The position numbers and the translations under genes were made by a program. A stretch of DNA of 64,000 nt from Pleurodeles waltl (taxonomy: Eukaryota; Chordata; Amphibia; Caudata; Salamandridae), in contig NC_090444.1 in the NCBI RefSeq assembly GCF_031143425.1, positions 1,349,436,323-1,349,500,322 on the forward strand, given 5' to 3'. Every line of letters starts with the position of its first letter. Within the stretch, counting starts at the first letter, position 1. This document shows, in pieces, positions 45,287-56,100 of the stretch. The notes under the pieces are model-generated. The model had not been told where the DNA came from. It saw nothing but the letters and a program-made list of their open reading frames with translations, and searched no databases.

Positions 45287-45649
45287 GTCAATTTTTTTCC
45301 AGGTATGTACCCACAGTTACACAGAAGACGACACAAAACACAAAACCCTTCCTGTATGTGTGTTGAGTGTAGGCCTAGCTATGTGTGACGCAGAAGTAAA
45401 TGAAGCCATGTGGGCCCCTGAAATGGCGGCTGCCTGACCTCTAAACTGGGACAATGGGATTGTGGGGTAACTGCGTTGGCGTTGCACACCGTCGCGGTAG
45501 GCGGTCGTAGACCACGGCTCAATGCTGCATTGGTTAACATTGGACCCGATGGGTCCCAGGAGCCAATGAACAGGTGCGCCGGCGGTGATGATATGCACCG
45601 CCGCGGACGTCACCCCCATTTTCTATCTGTTCAATCACTAGATACCTGA
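45287..45649. promoter_or_regulatory. Divergent spacer between transposase and Myb-like gene 2
   Basis: About 360 bp separates two genes that start away from each other. It is GC-rich with CCGCC/GGCGG and GCGCCGG words like the transposon's ends. Likely a shared bidirectional promoter (inference); no TATA box is evident. Confidence 0.45.
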
Positions 45650-48427
45650 TCTTCGACAGGAGAGGACCTACACTGCAAGTGCTGCTGTGACCTCGGTCTG
45701 GAAGCGACACTGGCTGCTGCGTCTGGGGAAAGGGCCCCTGCCCTCACTGCTCAGGAGTTAGAGAAACTGGTAGACGGGGTCCTCCCCCAGTACACGCTAC
45801 TCTACGGTCCTCCAGACCAACAGGTTAGTACACAGGGAGCACGTTGTATGGGCTAGGTCTGGGTGGAGAGGGCTGGTTGTAAGAAGGAAGGGGGCAGAGT
45901 TCAGGGAACATTAATGCATGTGAATGAATGGGCCACATGGCTAGAGTAGGGAGGGGGGCCCCTCACATCGATGGTGCAGTTGGTAATGACTTTTCGTCTT
46001 CCCTTGTGCATGTCATGTAGGTCAGCGCCCACCAGAAGAGGGACACTTGGCGTGCCATCGCCAAGGACGTCCGGACCCTGGGGGCCCACCAGAGACGGGG
46101 CACCCACTGCCGGAAAAGATGGGAGGACATTCGCCGCTGCAGCAAGAAGACGGCGGAGGCTCAGCTGGGGATGGCCTCCCAACGTGGGAGGGGTGCCCGT
46201 CGCAGCATGACCCCCTTGATGTTCCGGATCCTGGCGGTGGCCTACCCTGAGTTGGATGGGCGCTTGAGGGCATCACAGCAGACACAAGGGGGTGAGTACA
46301 ACCTCATTCTGCGGACTTTGCGCGCAGTGGGGGGGTCTGGGTGGGGGAGGAGGCCTGTGGGTGTACCTAGGCCAACCAGAAATACGTAGACTAGGCCCCT
46401 CTGTAATGCAGCCCATGTGGCACTCTACACCACCGCAGTAGAGTGCCAAGTACAGGAATATATGCCCCTGTGGCATCCATGTGTACAGATGTCCACCATA
46501 GCCATGTAGGCCAGATCCCAGGAATTGCATCTGCAGAGGCCAGGAGCACGGCGTAGTGCAGGGGGCTGCTTTGTCTGTCTTGTCCGCCAACGGTAGCGGT
46601 ATGCCATGCACTTAACCTGTTCTTCTTCTGTCTCCCCCCCCCCTTTTTGTGCTTTTGCTGTTCTTTTGTGCATCAGCATCATCAGGCGGAGGTACAGTGG
46701 CACCGGAGCATGAGGGAGCTGCATCCCACATGGCCATGGAGGGACACACCACGGACTCAGAATGCACCAGTGGGACGGAGGGCGAGGGGAGCTTCACACG
46801 GACTCGCCCGCCGATGGGAGCTCCCTTGTGGTGGTGGCACCATCTGTGCGCCCCACTTCTACAGGTACAGCCGCCACCTCCCCTACCAGCACCACCCTCC
46901 CAGCAGCCCCTCAGTGTTCGCCCCGTGCCCGCTCACCCAGGAGGGTGGGCATCACCTTCGCCCCAGGCACCTCAGGCCCTGCCCCAGTCACCCCTGCTGC
47001 CCTCAGTGAGGAGGCCATTGACCTCCTCAGGTCACTCACTGTTGGGCAGTCTACCATTGTGAATGCCATCCAGGGTGTAGAAAGAGTTGCAACACGGTAA
47101 TGCATTCCTGGAGGGCATTCATTCTGGTCAGGCTGCCCTTCAGCGAACCCTGCAATCTCTGGCCTCAGCACTGATGGCAGCCATTGTCCCTGTGTCTAGC
47201 CTCCCCCCTCCAACCTCCTCCACCCAGACCCAATCCCCTGTACTCCAGCCCATCCAAAGCACACCTACAGACCAGCATGCACACAAGTCAACACACAAGG
47301 GAAGCTCAAGCAAACATAGGCACCACACAACCCACAGGCACTCACGCAAGCATCACCCGCATACAGACACAGCAACATCCACTGCCTCCACTGTGTCCCC
47401 CTCCTCCTCTTTTCCCTCCTCCCTCCCAGTGTCGTCTACACTCTCACCTGCATGCACTACATCTACAGGCACCAGGACTCGCAACAGAACACCCAGCACC
47501 ACACCCCGCTCACCTGCACTCACCACCTCCACTACCATTTACACGTCCCCTGTGTCCTCTCCCAGTGTGTCTGTGACGCTCCTTCCAAAAGTACACAAAC
47601 GCGAGCACCCACACACCCAACATCCATCCACCTCACGACAGCCTCCAGTACCTGTACCTGCACCCAAAACACCTAAAGTGACACCTCCTACAACCACCTC
47701 CTCTTCCTCCACTCCCAGGCCCCCTCCAACTACCCATCCCAGTGTTCGTCAGAAACTGTCCCTCTGTAAAGTTGACCTTTTTGCCCCCACCCCCCCTCCA
47801 ATTCAGCAGTCCTGTCGTAGCGCCTCAGCCAAGAAGCCTCCAATACCAGTGGTGCCTGTTCAAGGTGTGTGGAGTGCACCGGCCACCAGGGCAGGCAGTA
47901 TGACCCGGAGCCAAGGCACTGCCAGCCCACCCCCTGTAAAGGCTCTGAAATTGGAAAGTGGCCGAAGGGACCCTGTGAAGACTCCTGGAGGCAAAACAAC
48001 TCACAGGGGTCCCAAGGGGATTGCAGAGTCAGCTGTGACTCCTCCAAAGGTGGGGAAGGGCCAGTGGAAGTCTGCACAGCCTGTTGTGAGCATCATGGCG
48101 GAGAATGGCGGCATCCTTCCCGGCGGTCGAGACGCCTCCGCCAGCACCGTCGTCACTGCCCAGGAGGGCCCAAGTATCGTCACTGGTCCAGAGACCACCG
48201 CCAGAGTCATTGCCCAGGAGGGCCCGAGTATCGTCACTGGTCAGGAGACCACCGGCACCGCCGGAGTCAGTGCCCAGGAGGGCCCAAGTATCGTCACTGG
48301 TCAGGAGACCACTGCCGGAGTCAGTGCCCTGGAGGGCCCAGGTGTCGTCACTGGTCAGGAGACCACCGCCACCGCCGGAGTCAGTGCCCAGGAGGGCCCT
48401 GCCTGCCACAGCCCCGCTGGGCTATGA
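45650..48427 (+). pseudogene. Harbinger Myb/SANT-like protein 2 with long Pro/Ser/Thr tail
   Basis: Exon A (open from 45650; ATG not found) reads TAQELEKLVDGVLPQYTLLY to CAG|GTTAGT at 45823/45824. Exon B starts at 46021 after ATGTAG and reads KRDTWRAIAKDVRTLG and THCRKRWEDIRR, the Myb/SANT-like helices, to G|GTGAGT at 46291/46292. Exon C starts at 46677 after TGCATCAG. Phases 0 and 1 agree. Later frame changes near 46800 and 47085 are needed to follow LSEEAIDLLRSLTVG and then ALQRTLQSLASALMAA. The last about 440 codons are Pro/Ser/Thr-rich and end in about 20-residue repeats. It resembles the Myb-like proteins of other Harbingers; the long tail is unusual. Confidence 0.78.
48145..48412 (+). 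repeat. About 20-residue tandem repeats at the end of Myb-like protein 2
   Basis: Five units of the type AQEGPSIVTGQETTAGVS, with small inserts (GTAG, ATAG), encoded by 54-66 bp repeats based on CAGGAGGGCCC and GTCACTGGTCAGGAGACCAC. They are in frame and differ slightly. The stop follows at 48425. Confidence 0.9.
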
Positions 48428-48535
48428 GGGAACGTCATGCCACACACCAATGCCCAGTCCAGGGAGCGTCATGCCACACACCAATGCCCAGTCCAGGGAA
48501 CGTCATGCCACACACCAATGCCCGTTCCAGAACCG
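48425..48535 (+). repeat. Short 36 bp-type repeat array after the stop
   Basis: GTCATGCCACACACCAATGC recurs three times at about 36 bp steps and links the coding repeats to the 35 bp minisatellite. Confidence 0.85.
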
Positions 48536-49120
48536 CCATGGCAAAGCACCGCTGAACAGTCCAGAGACCGCCATGGCAAAGCACCGCTGAACAGTCCCGA
48601 GACCGCCATGGCAAAGCACCGCTGAACAGTCCAGAGACCGCCATGGCAAAGCACCGCTGAACAGTTCAGAACCGCCATGGCAAAGCACTGCTGACCAGTC
48701 CAGAACCACCATGGCAAAGCACCGCTGAACAGTTCAGAGACCGCCATGGCAAAGCACCGCTGAACAGTCCAGAGACCGCCATGGCAAAGCACCGCTGAAC
48801 AGTCCCGAGACCGCCATGGCAAAGCACCGCTGAACAGTCCAGAGACCGCCATGGCAAAGCACCGCTGAACAGTCTCGAGACCGCCATGGCAAAGCACCGC
48901 TGAACAGTCCAGAACCACCATGGCAAAGCACCGCTGAACAGTCCAGAGACCGCCATGGCAAAGCACCGCTGAACAGTCCAGAGACCGCCATGGCAAAGCA
49001 CCGCTGAACAGTCCCGAGACCGCCATGGCAAAGCACCGCTGAACAGTCTAGAGACCGCCATGGCAAAGCACCGCTGAACAGTCCAGAGACCACCATGGCA
49101 AAGCACCGCTGAACAGGGCA
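48529..49120. repeat. 35 bp minisatellite, 17 copies
   Basis: CCATGGCAAAGCAC recurs at 48536, 48571, 48606 and so on to 49092, 17 times, mostly 35 bp apart, with a few 33-34 bp variants lacking GA. Variation is limited to a few positions (CCAGAGA, CCCGAGA, TCAGAA). Because 35 is not a multiple of three and the minus strand of the unit has no stop, long spurious minus-strand frames arise. Confidence 0.97.
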
Positions 49121-49265
49121 TGCACCGGGGAAGAATGAAAAGACCGCCACATCAAGCATCGTTATCCCATGTGCAGCTGGGACAGTGACGGGACAGGAAC
49201 TTTCACGGGGAGACTAATCCAGTCTGGGCACCAGTCCCCCTCCAGAGCCAGTGGAGGCTGTTATC

Positions 49266-49560
49266 TACTTGTGAAACTGTGGCTCTGCACTCCCCAGGAT
49301 GGTCCAGTGGGCAAACCACCCAGTGTAGAGACTTGAGAGACTGTGGCTTTGCACTCCCCAGGATAGTACAGGGGGCAAACCACCCACTGTAGAGACTTGA
49401 GAGACTGTGGCTTTGCACTCCCCAGGATGGTCCAGTGGGCAAACCACCCACTGTAGAGACTTGAGAGACTGTGGCTTTGCACTCCCCATGATGGTCCAGT
49501 GGGCAAACCACCCAGTGTAGAGACTTGAGAGACTGTGGCTTTGCACTCCCCAGGATACAT
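49266..49560. repeat. 64 bp minisatellite, about 4.5 copies
   Basis: CACTCCCCA recurs at 49288, 49352, 49416, 49480 and 49544, an exact 64 bp period. Units share GTGGGCAAACCACCCA and GTAGAGACTTGAGAGACTGT. Confidence 0.97.
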
Positions 49561-50338
49561 CAATGGGCATGGAGCCCCGTTGTGGATCTGGCTTTGCAGT
49601 CATCCGGCTGAGGTGCCCCCCTTTCCCTTCCCCCTGAGGTGCCTGTAGTATTTCTATCTGATGCCCCTGCAGTGTTCTCTCTGATTGTGGACAGGTATCT
49701 ACTGTGGACCTCGCCCATGCATTTTTGGACTAGTGGTGCACGGACATTGATTTGTGCATATCTGCACTACTTCTCGTAATGTATATATTTCTGGCTGATT
49801 TTATAATATATCTGTATATTTTTGAAACATGTGTATTGATACATTACAATGTTTGAACTGATTTTGTTTTGTCTTTGCATTCTTCCGGGGGGATTGTGGG
49901 TTGTTACTGTGATTTTTGTACATGCATTGGTGTGTGTGTTGTAATATGCGAGGGGGGGGGGGGTGGGGGTGTTTCATGTGTGTCCCCCTAACTTTTGCCT
50001 CCCCCCTCCCCTATGTCGTAGGTGCAGTACTCACTGTTGTCTTCGCCCGCGCCGGCGCTGGTCTTCGTAGATGAGTAGGAATACAAGGGCCGGTAGAATG
50101 TGTAATTCGGGCTCCATGGAGGCCTCGTTCCTCGTGGGATGTGTTGAGGTGAGTGTTTTCCCATTGCAGTAACTGTTTCCGCCGTGTTTTTATCCACGGT
50201 GAATCCGCCCCGGAAAAGGTGGCAGATTGGTAGGTTGTAATACTGTGGGCGGTACATTGGCATCGGTGTCCGCCGGGGTCATAATCCCTTTTTCTGTCCG
50301 CCGGCCTGTTTGAGGTATTGCCGCACCTTTAACACCGT
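49561..50338. other. Harbinger right non-coding part
   Basis: AT-rich then GC-rich spacer with a pure G run at about 49951-49962 and subterminal CCGCC words. A minus-strand frame at 50263-49988 has no supporting motif. Confidence 0.5.
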
Positions 50339-50361
50339 CCGCCAGCGTTATAATGACCCCC
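50339..50361 (-). repeat. Harbinger right terminal inverted repeat
   Basis: Ends CGTTATAATGACCCCC. It is preceded by subterminal CCGCC/GGCGG words (50150-50340) like those at the left end. Confidence 0.92.
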
Positions 50362-50684
50362 TTTATATCACTTTTCAGTGATATTTCTACAAATTCTTAT
50401 TGCATCTTTGATCGTTTTGACCTGCAAATACCCAGATAAATATTATATATTTTTCTAAACACTGTGTGTTGTATTGTTGTGGTGTTATATTATGGTATTG
50501 TATGATTTATTGCACAAATGCTTTACACATTGCCTTCTAAGTTAAGCCTGACTGCTCGTGCCAAGCTACCAGAGGGTGGGCACAGGCTGATTTTGGATTG
50601 TGTGTGACTTACCCTGACTAGAGTGAGGGTTCTTGCTTGGACAGAGGGCAACCTGGCTGCCAACCAAAAAAACAATTTCTAACA
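50362..50684 (+). mobile_element. 5' LTR, right part
   Basis: It continues the LTR after the Harbinger and ends ...CAATTTCTAACA. It matches 52823-53134 closely, which identifies both as LTR sequence. Confidence 0.88.
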
Positions 50685-50704
50685 TTGGTGATCAGCGGTG
50701 AGGA
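50685..50704 (+). promoter_or_regulatory. Candidate primer-binding site
   Basis: TTGGTGATCAGCGGTGAGGA follows the LTR end directly. The TGG start fits pairing with the CCA tail of a tRNA; I cannot say which tRNA. Confidence 0.5.
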
Positions 50705-50879
50705 TAGGACTTGTGTTTGTGCAGTGACATTCAGTAGCTAAGTATTTCACTACCTACCCACAGTTGAAGGTCAACTTGATTTTTCATCTTTTTGCTTTTG
50801 GTTCTCTGATGTCCTCCTGGATATACTTTTGATATTTTGGACTTTGGATTTTGGTTTTTGCCGGTAAGACCTTATCAGA

Positions 50880-52403
50880 ATGAGAATGCTTACCTACTCA
50901 TTCTTTGTGCCTACTGACCACCTCACTAAGGCTGAACTAAGGAGGCTTTGCAGAAAATGGGGCCTTCCTGTATCAAGGAGATCTAAAAAGATGGAAATGC
51001 TACATAACTACATAGTATGGGGGGAAGAAAGATGGGCAGAGAGAGAGGCAGCAAAAAACCAAATGACGAGGTACTCCTCAGATGAGGAGGAGGACTGCTC
51101 ACATGAGGAGGAAGACTACTTGGATAAGGAAAGAGAACCTGAGAGAGATGAATGGCTCTTAGCTCAAGAGCGGCAGGCGCAACAGTTAGATGAGTTTCTT
51201 GAAAGGGCTGAGGCAGCAAGACTCTTAGCCCTGGAAGAAGAAAGAATTGCAGCTCAAGAGCTGAGCTGTGAAGAGCTGAAACTGGAGGCCGGAGGGGCTG
51301 AGTCCAGTTCAGATGGTGGCAGCACAAATCTTGCATTCAGTACTGCTGAAGAAGGGCACAAGCCCAGAGATGTGGTGCCCAACTTGAAGAAGGGAGTTGA
51401 CATACCCCAGGCGGTTCAAGGGTATGAGGTAGTTCCCGTTATGCACAGGGTCCCTGAGAAGGATTGGGGAACTGGCACAGGGAGTCATATTCCTACTGGG
51501 GGGAGGGACACTTTACTGGCTCTAGCAGAGAGTGACAGAGAAAAGGGTTCCCCCCTGGTGGACGTCCTGGATATAGAGTGTGGAGACATCCCAGAAGAGT
51601 ATGGGTTGAGTGTCAGGGACAGTCAGATACTGTCTCACTAGTCTCAGGAGGGTGATGTAGAGTGCTTTTTCAAGGCTGAGTCACTGGATGGTTGGGTGAA
51701 GGGTACTGTGGTTAATACATGTGAAGGGCAGAGTGATGTAATTGCTGGAGAGCATATGTCTGGTCCTTATTTGCCAGAGCTACGCCAACACCAGGTGGAG
51801 TGTGAGTTCTCTGACCCCAGGGAGCTTACAAAGGAGGCAGACTTCTGGGTGCATACCAGAGAGTCTGAAGAGGCATTTGGGGGTGCTCCTGAAGGGAGTG
51901 GTCTAGGTGTTTCCCAACCAAATGAGGTGGTAGAGGATTTTAGTGTCCCAGGTAGGTCCCAGGTCCTAGAGGGTTCCATGAGGGAACGCCAGGAGGGAAG
52001 CCTAGCCTGTACCGTAGGGCTACCTGTTGAGGGAAGCCCCACAGTGTCAGAAGAACTTGGAGGGGTGACTGTAGCCAGCATCCCAACAGTTCTGGTGTCT
52101 GGCAGTACCACTCCTAGTGAGGGGGCGCAGAAGTCCAGACAGAGGGTTGAGAGGGGGTTGTGGACCCCAGTGGAGGACCTGGAGAGTCACGGGTCAGCTC
52201 TGAGAGCAGAGCCCCCCGGAATGACCCAGGTGAAACCGTTTCTGGTTTGGGGAAGATCCAGACTCTGCCGGATGGGCAGAGGTCAGGAGACGGTGTGTCC
52301 CTTGTGGGGGGTTAGTGTGCCCCCCAGGAAGTCCTGGCATGCCAGGCAATGGTTCAACCTCAGAGTAGTGACTCTGGGTTGGATAACCAGGTTCAGAGGT
52401 TAA
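50880..52403 (+). pseudogene. Gag-like protein with SAP-like N-terminus
   Basis: One frame runs from the ATG at 50880 to 52403 with a single in-frame stop at 51639-51641. The N-terminus (about residues 14-45) has the helix pattern of a SAP-like module: LTKAELRRLCRKWGLPV, then a basic SRRSKKMEMLHNYI. A long acidic, Glu-rich helical region follows (about residues 46-140, for example EEERIAAQELSCEELKLEA), then low-complexity Gly/Ser/Glu sequence. No CCHC zinc knuckle, protease or RT is present. The start is supported by its position about 195 bp after the LTR. It would package the element RNA if intact. Confidence 0.7.
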
Positions 52404-52822
52404 ACTCTGACCTGGTGGGGGGTAGATGTGCCCCCCAGAAAGTCCTGGGGTGCCAGGCAATTATCCAACCTCAGGGTGGTGACTCTGGGTTGGATCGCCC
52501 GGTTCAGGGGTTAAACTCTGACCTGGTGGGGGGTAGGTGTGCCTCCCAGAAAGTCCTGGTGTGCCAGGCAATTGTCCAACCTCAGGGTGGTGACTCTGGG
52601 TTGGATAGCCAGGTTCAGGGGTTAAACTCTGACCTGGTGGGGGGTAGGTGTGCCTCCCAGAAAGTCCTGGTGTGCCAGGCAATTGTCCAACCTCAGGGTG
52701 GTGACACTGGGTTGGATAATCAGGTTCAGAGGTTAAACTCTGACCTGGTGGGGGGTCAGTGTGCCCCCCAGGAAGTCTTGGCGTGCCAGGCAACTGTTCA
52801 ACCTCAGGGTGGTGACTCTGGG
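52300..52822 (+). repeat. 111 bp (37-codon) tandem array in gag region
   Basis: The word GCCAGGCAA recurs at 52342, 52452, 52563, 52674 and 52785, giving a period of 110-111 bp, about 4.7 copies. In the frame opening at 52349 every unit reads LNSDLVGGRCASQKVL.CQA with few changes and no stop, so the period is a codon multiple in that frame. This frame differs from the upstream gag frame, so a frameshift lies around 52300-52350. Confidence 0.92.
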
Positions 52823-53134
52823 TTTCAGTGATACCTTTACAAATTCATATTGCATCTTTGATCGTTTTGACCTGCAAATACCCAGATAAATATTATATAT
52901 TTTTCTAAACACTGTATGGTGTATTTTTGTGGTGTTATATTATGGTATTGTATGATTTATTGCACAAATGCTTTACACATTGCCTTCTAAATTAAGCCTG
53001 ACTGCTCGTGCCAAGCTACCAGAGGGTGGGCACAGGCTGATTTTGGATTGTGTGTGACTTACCCTGACTAGAGTGAGGGTTCTTGTTTGGACAGAGGGCA
53101 ACCTGGCTGCCAACCAAAAACCCAATTTCTAGCA
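52823..53134 (+). mobile_element. Truncated 3' LTR
   Basis: It begins abruptly with TTTCAGTGATAC, equivalent to 50373 of the 5' LTR, directly after the tandem array. The array ends in GGTTGGAT-type sequence, so the junction (GGGTTTCAGTGA) looks like an internal deletion that removed pol and the LTR's first part. It ends ...TTTCTAGCA at 53134. Confidence 0.88.
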
Positions 53135-53140
53135 ACTCTG

Positions 53141-56100
53141 ATCATGTTTATGAAAACATTCCCCCTCTTTCCCACAAGTTCACGATGGTCCATTAACTTT
53201 TAATTTGTCATCTCTCTGAAAACATTGCAAATAGAAAGAACTTCATGGTAAACTAGCTGCCATTGAGCAACATATTAACTTTTACGTGTCTGACTAACAG
53301 TTCCCTTGGAGCTTTTCCGTGATCTCTTGATCGTCTATTCCAGTTTCATATCCGGAACCACAGCATTGCACCTTCCCTCTCTCTCTTTTACCACAATATG
53401 TCTTTGGATGAATTTTCTGTAAGGTATGGTTTTTCCACCTCTAGCTTCTTAACTCTTTCCAAACACCAGGACCCATATCCCAGGTAGTTTATGCAATTGA
53501 ATTCAGGAAAAACAGTAATCAGTGACTTCACAGTCTTCAGGTGCAGCTCCCAATCACCTTCATTATCAGGATGTACCAAGTTTTTCACTAGAGCTGTCAT
53601 GTGTAAAACATTTCCCCAGTACTTGCAAGGTCCTGATTGTTCTTCACATTCTTCGACAAACTCTACAAACTTGGTTTTCTGATTTTCAACTGAGAGTTTT
53701 GAACATTGCCTGGCTTTGCATTATGTCTTTTGAATGAAGTGCAACCTGTGCCTTGTTTACTTCTGAGATAAGATAAGCAAAACCTAATGTTGTCATTTTG
53801 TTCCAGAAAGCATTCCAACGCAATGTTTCTATAGCCCCAGATATGATGAGCATACCTTGCAGCGAACAAACATAATAAGTTGCCCTCAGTACTGACTGGA
53901 CAGCTTTGCTTCCAAAGATTTTAGCTTCAATAAGTGCATCGTCTATGCCACATCCACTGAGAACTTTCTGCACACCGCAACACAACTTTTGTCAAGTGAA
54001 AAACACCCATCATTGGATAAAGATCATCCCATTCTACTGGATTGCTCATAAACATGTCCACTTCAAAATGGAAAACCCCTTCATCACAGAACATTAGAAG
54101 GATAGGCTGGTCTTCAAGCTGAGCACGCACATTTTGAAAGTTTTTCTTTTAGAGTTGTGTATACTGTTGAGTAGTTTGTGACTGGAGATGGTATTACTGG
54201 TAAAACCCCAACCTTCTTCAGTGGGACAGTATTCTGGGAGATCAGAGCATGAATTCCAGACCACGGAGGAACTGGCTTTTCCTAATTTTTCAGTCCACAC
54301 CAAAGAAGCGATATAATAAATTCAGTTAAATCGGCTTTACAGACTGCAGCATCAATTAGAAGAAGATCGATGTCCTCAGCCACTTTGAAACTTTCTGGTA
54401 GACTAGGACGTGTTGATGGCTTTTAGTGATTTTGCACACATTGGCAAGCCAGTTGTGTTTTAAGTTTGTAGTTTTGTTTGTTTATGCCTACAACTGACAC
54501 AGCTTGTTTTCCAGCAGCTACTTCATTGGTAGTCTTGCAAAAGCATGATGGGTAGTATCATGTGTGCAGAATGTTCCAGCCAAAGAAGAGCTGTCTTCAA
54601 AATCAAAATTATCAAGAGCAACTAATTGTAAATAATTTCCTGGTAAGGTGACTTGGAAGTGGTGTGCTGTCAGGTTCACAGGATTTTACAGCATGAGCTA
54701 ACAAGTTCCTGCTCTGTACTATGTCATAATTTGTTGGTGCACCAATCCTATTAATTGAAGTGATTACCTCTCTTCTTTTGCACTTGTCATAGATTGCGTG
54801 GGCAGTCATCATGTGTAGCTGTTTTCTTTTTGCTGTGATGTAATTTATAAGACATTATTTGGAAAATACAGTGCATTTGCACAGCATAAGCCTGCCGGTT
54901 CATGGGATTGTCTACCACTTCTTCGTTTATATCTTCAAAGCCATCATCAATGTTGTAAGCTTCTGTTCTGAACTCAGTAACTTAATTTGTAACAGTTTTG
55001 CTTTGCTGATATTAAACAATGATGTAAAAAAATGTTTAGACACCATCAGGCATTCTTGTTGACTCCCTCGATTTGCAGAGCTCTGGGGTATCCCAACATT
55101 TGTCATTAAACTCAAAATCTAAATCTTTCAGGACATTTTCTTAAATGGTTCCTGCTGATTTTACTGCATGCTGTGATCTTATTTTGGCAGCAAGAACTTC
55201 AGGTGCCAAATCAGCTGACAACACCATAAGTGGCTTATTCTTTTTGTGAGACAGACAAATACAAATTCTGTCATTGTACATTTTCTACAGAAAAATCTTA
55301 ATTTCATTATTATGTATCAATACAGTTTCATCAATGTTGACCATTTTATATCTGATCTCAATGAGTGTGTCCCCATAGCCAGGACTCAAGAGTGACTTTA
55401 AAACTTCATTTGCCTTTTCAAAGTGCAAACATAACTGGAGACGGGTGTTTTTTTTGCCGCTGGGAGCTCAGTGTAAATTCATATTATCAAATGTATGCAT
55501 ACATGCAGTTCGGGTGGGCATACAAATCTACTGCAAATACATTCAACTTGTTGTTTAGATCAGTTACTTGGCTGAAAACTTCATCTTGGAAGCAACTACC
55601 TGTAGATAAAAACATGTTTGCTCTTTAAGGCTCCCATACCCTGTACTTTGCTCTTTCGTCAATCCATTTGGCCCTTGTTCTGGCTAAACCACATATGACA
55701 TATTGAAGATCCCGTGCTTTCTGATCAGTTGCTGGAGGTGGACGAGGGGTAGCTATTGATCTTTTAAGTTGATGGGCATTGGGTTTGGTTGTCGTCACTT
55801 TCTCAGAAGACTCAGATTCTTGTTCTGATTCACTGGGTTCTGACTTAACCCCCTACCCCCTCCACCTCCTCATCTCCCCCTGCCAATTTTGTTTTTCCTT
55901 TGTATACAACTTGTAGCACTTGTTACAGTGATAAAATATTTGATCCTCTTCACCCATCAGTTTCAGTTTTTTGTGAACTTTGCCTTGCCGTACTTCTGCA
56001 GCATCTTAAACTCTCTTCTGTAGAGCCGCAGTTAATGTTAGCCTTTCTCCTTTCTTTCGGATTAGTTTGGCATATGAAAAATTTTTCTTTGTTGAATGAG

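Larger units (their letters stand above)
41624..50361. mobile_element. PIF/Harbinger DNA transposon, 8.74 kb, three genes
   Basis: Terminal inverted repeats GGGGGTCATTACAACATTGG (left) and GGGGGTCATTATAACGCTGG (right, complemented) bound the element. TTT flanks both ends (41621-41623, 50362-50364), the 3 bp duplication expected for Harbinger. Inside are a Myb/SANT-like gene (+), a HARBI1-type DDE transposase (-) and a second Myb/SANT-like gene (+) with tandem arrays downstream. It sits inside the 5' LTR of the retrotransposon and is therefore younger than that insertion. Each gene has at least one small frameshift. Confidence 0.95.
41015..53134 (+). mobile_element. LTR retrotransposon carrying a nested Harbinger transposon
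   Basis: 5' LTR at 41015-41623 plus 50362-50684, split by the Harbinger; primer-binding region from 50685; a gag-like frame from 50880; a 37-codon tandem array; and a truncated 3' LTR (52823-53134). The 3' parts of the two LTRs match over about 310 bp with roughly a dozen differences by eye, so insertion is fairly recent. Pol, the polypurine tract and the first two thirds of the 3' LTR are missing. Flanks show CTCTG on both sides (one extra base on the right). Superfamily undetermined. Confidence 0.85.

Noticed and set aside
47140..48409. Minus-strand Val/Gly/Leu-rich frames opposite Myb-like gene 2
   Set aside because: They mirror the Pro/Ser/Thr-rich coding strand and carry no motif.
48435..49159. 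Minus-strand open frames of 69-185 codons in three frames (MAVSGLFSGALPWRS-type)
   Set aside because: They arise from the 35 bp minisatellite, whose minus strand has no stop in any frame. The period is not a codon multiple and nothing resembles a protein domain.
48529..49560. CRISPR-like regular repeats
   Set aside because: Units are contiguous with no unique spacers, and the context is a eukaryotic transposon.
49203..49603. Minus-strand frames of about 100 codons over the 64 bp array
   Set aside because: Same cause: tandem sequence without stops, no start context and no domain.
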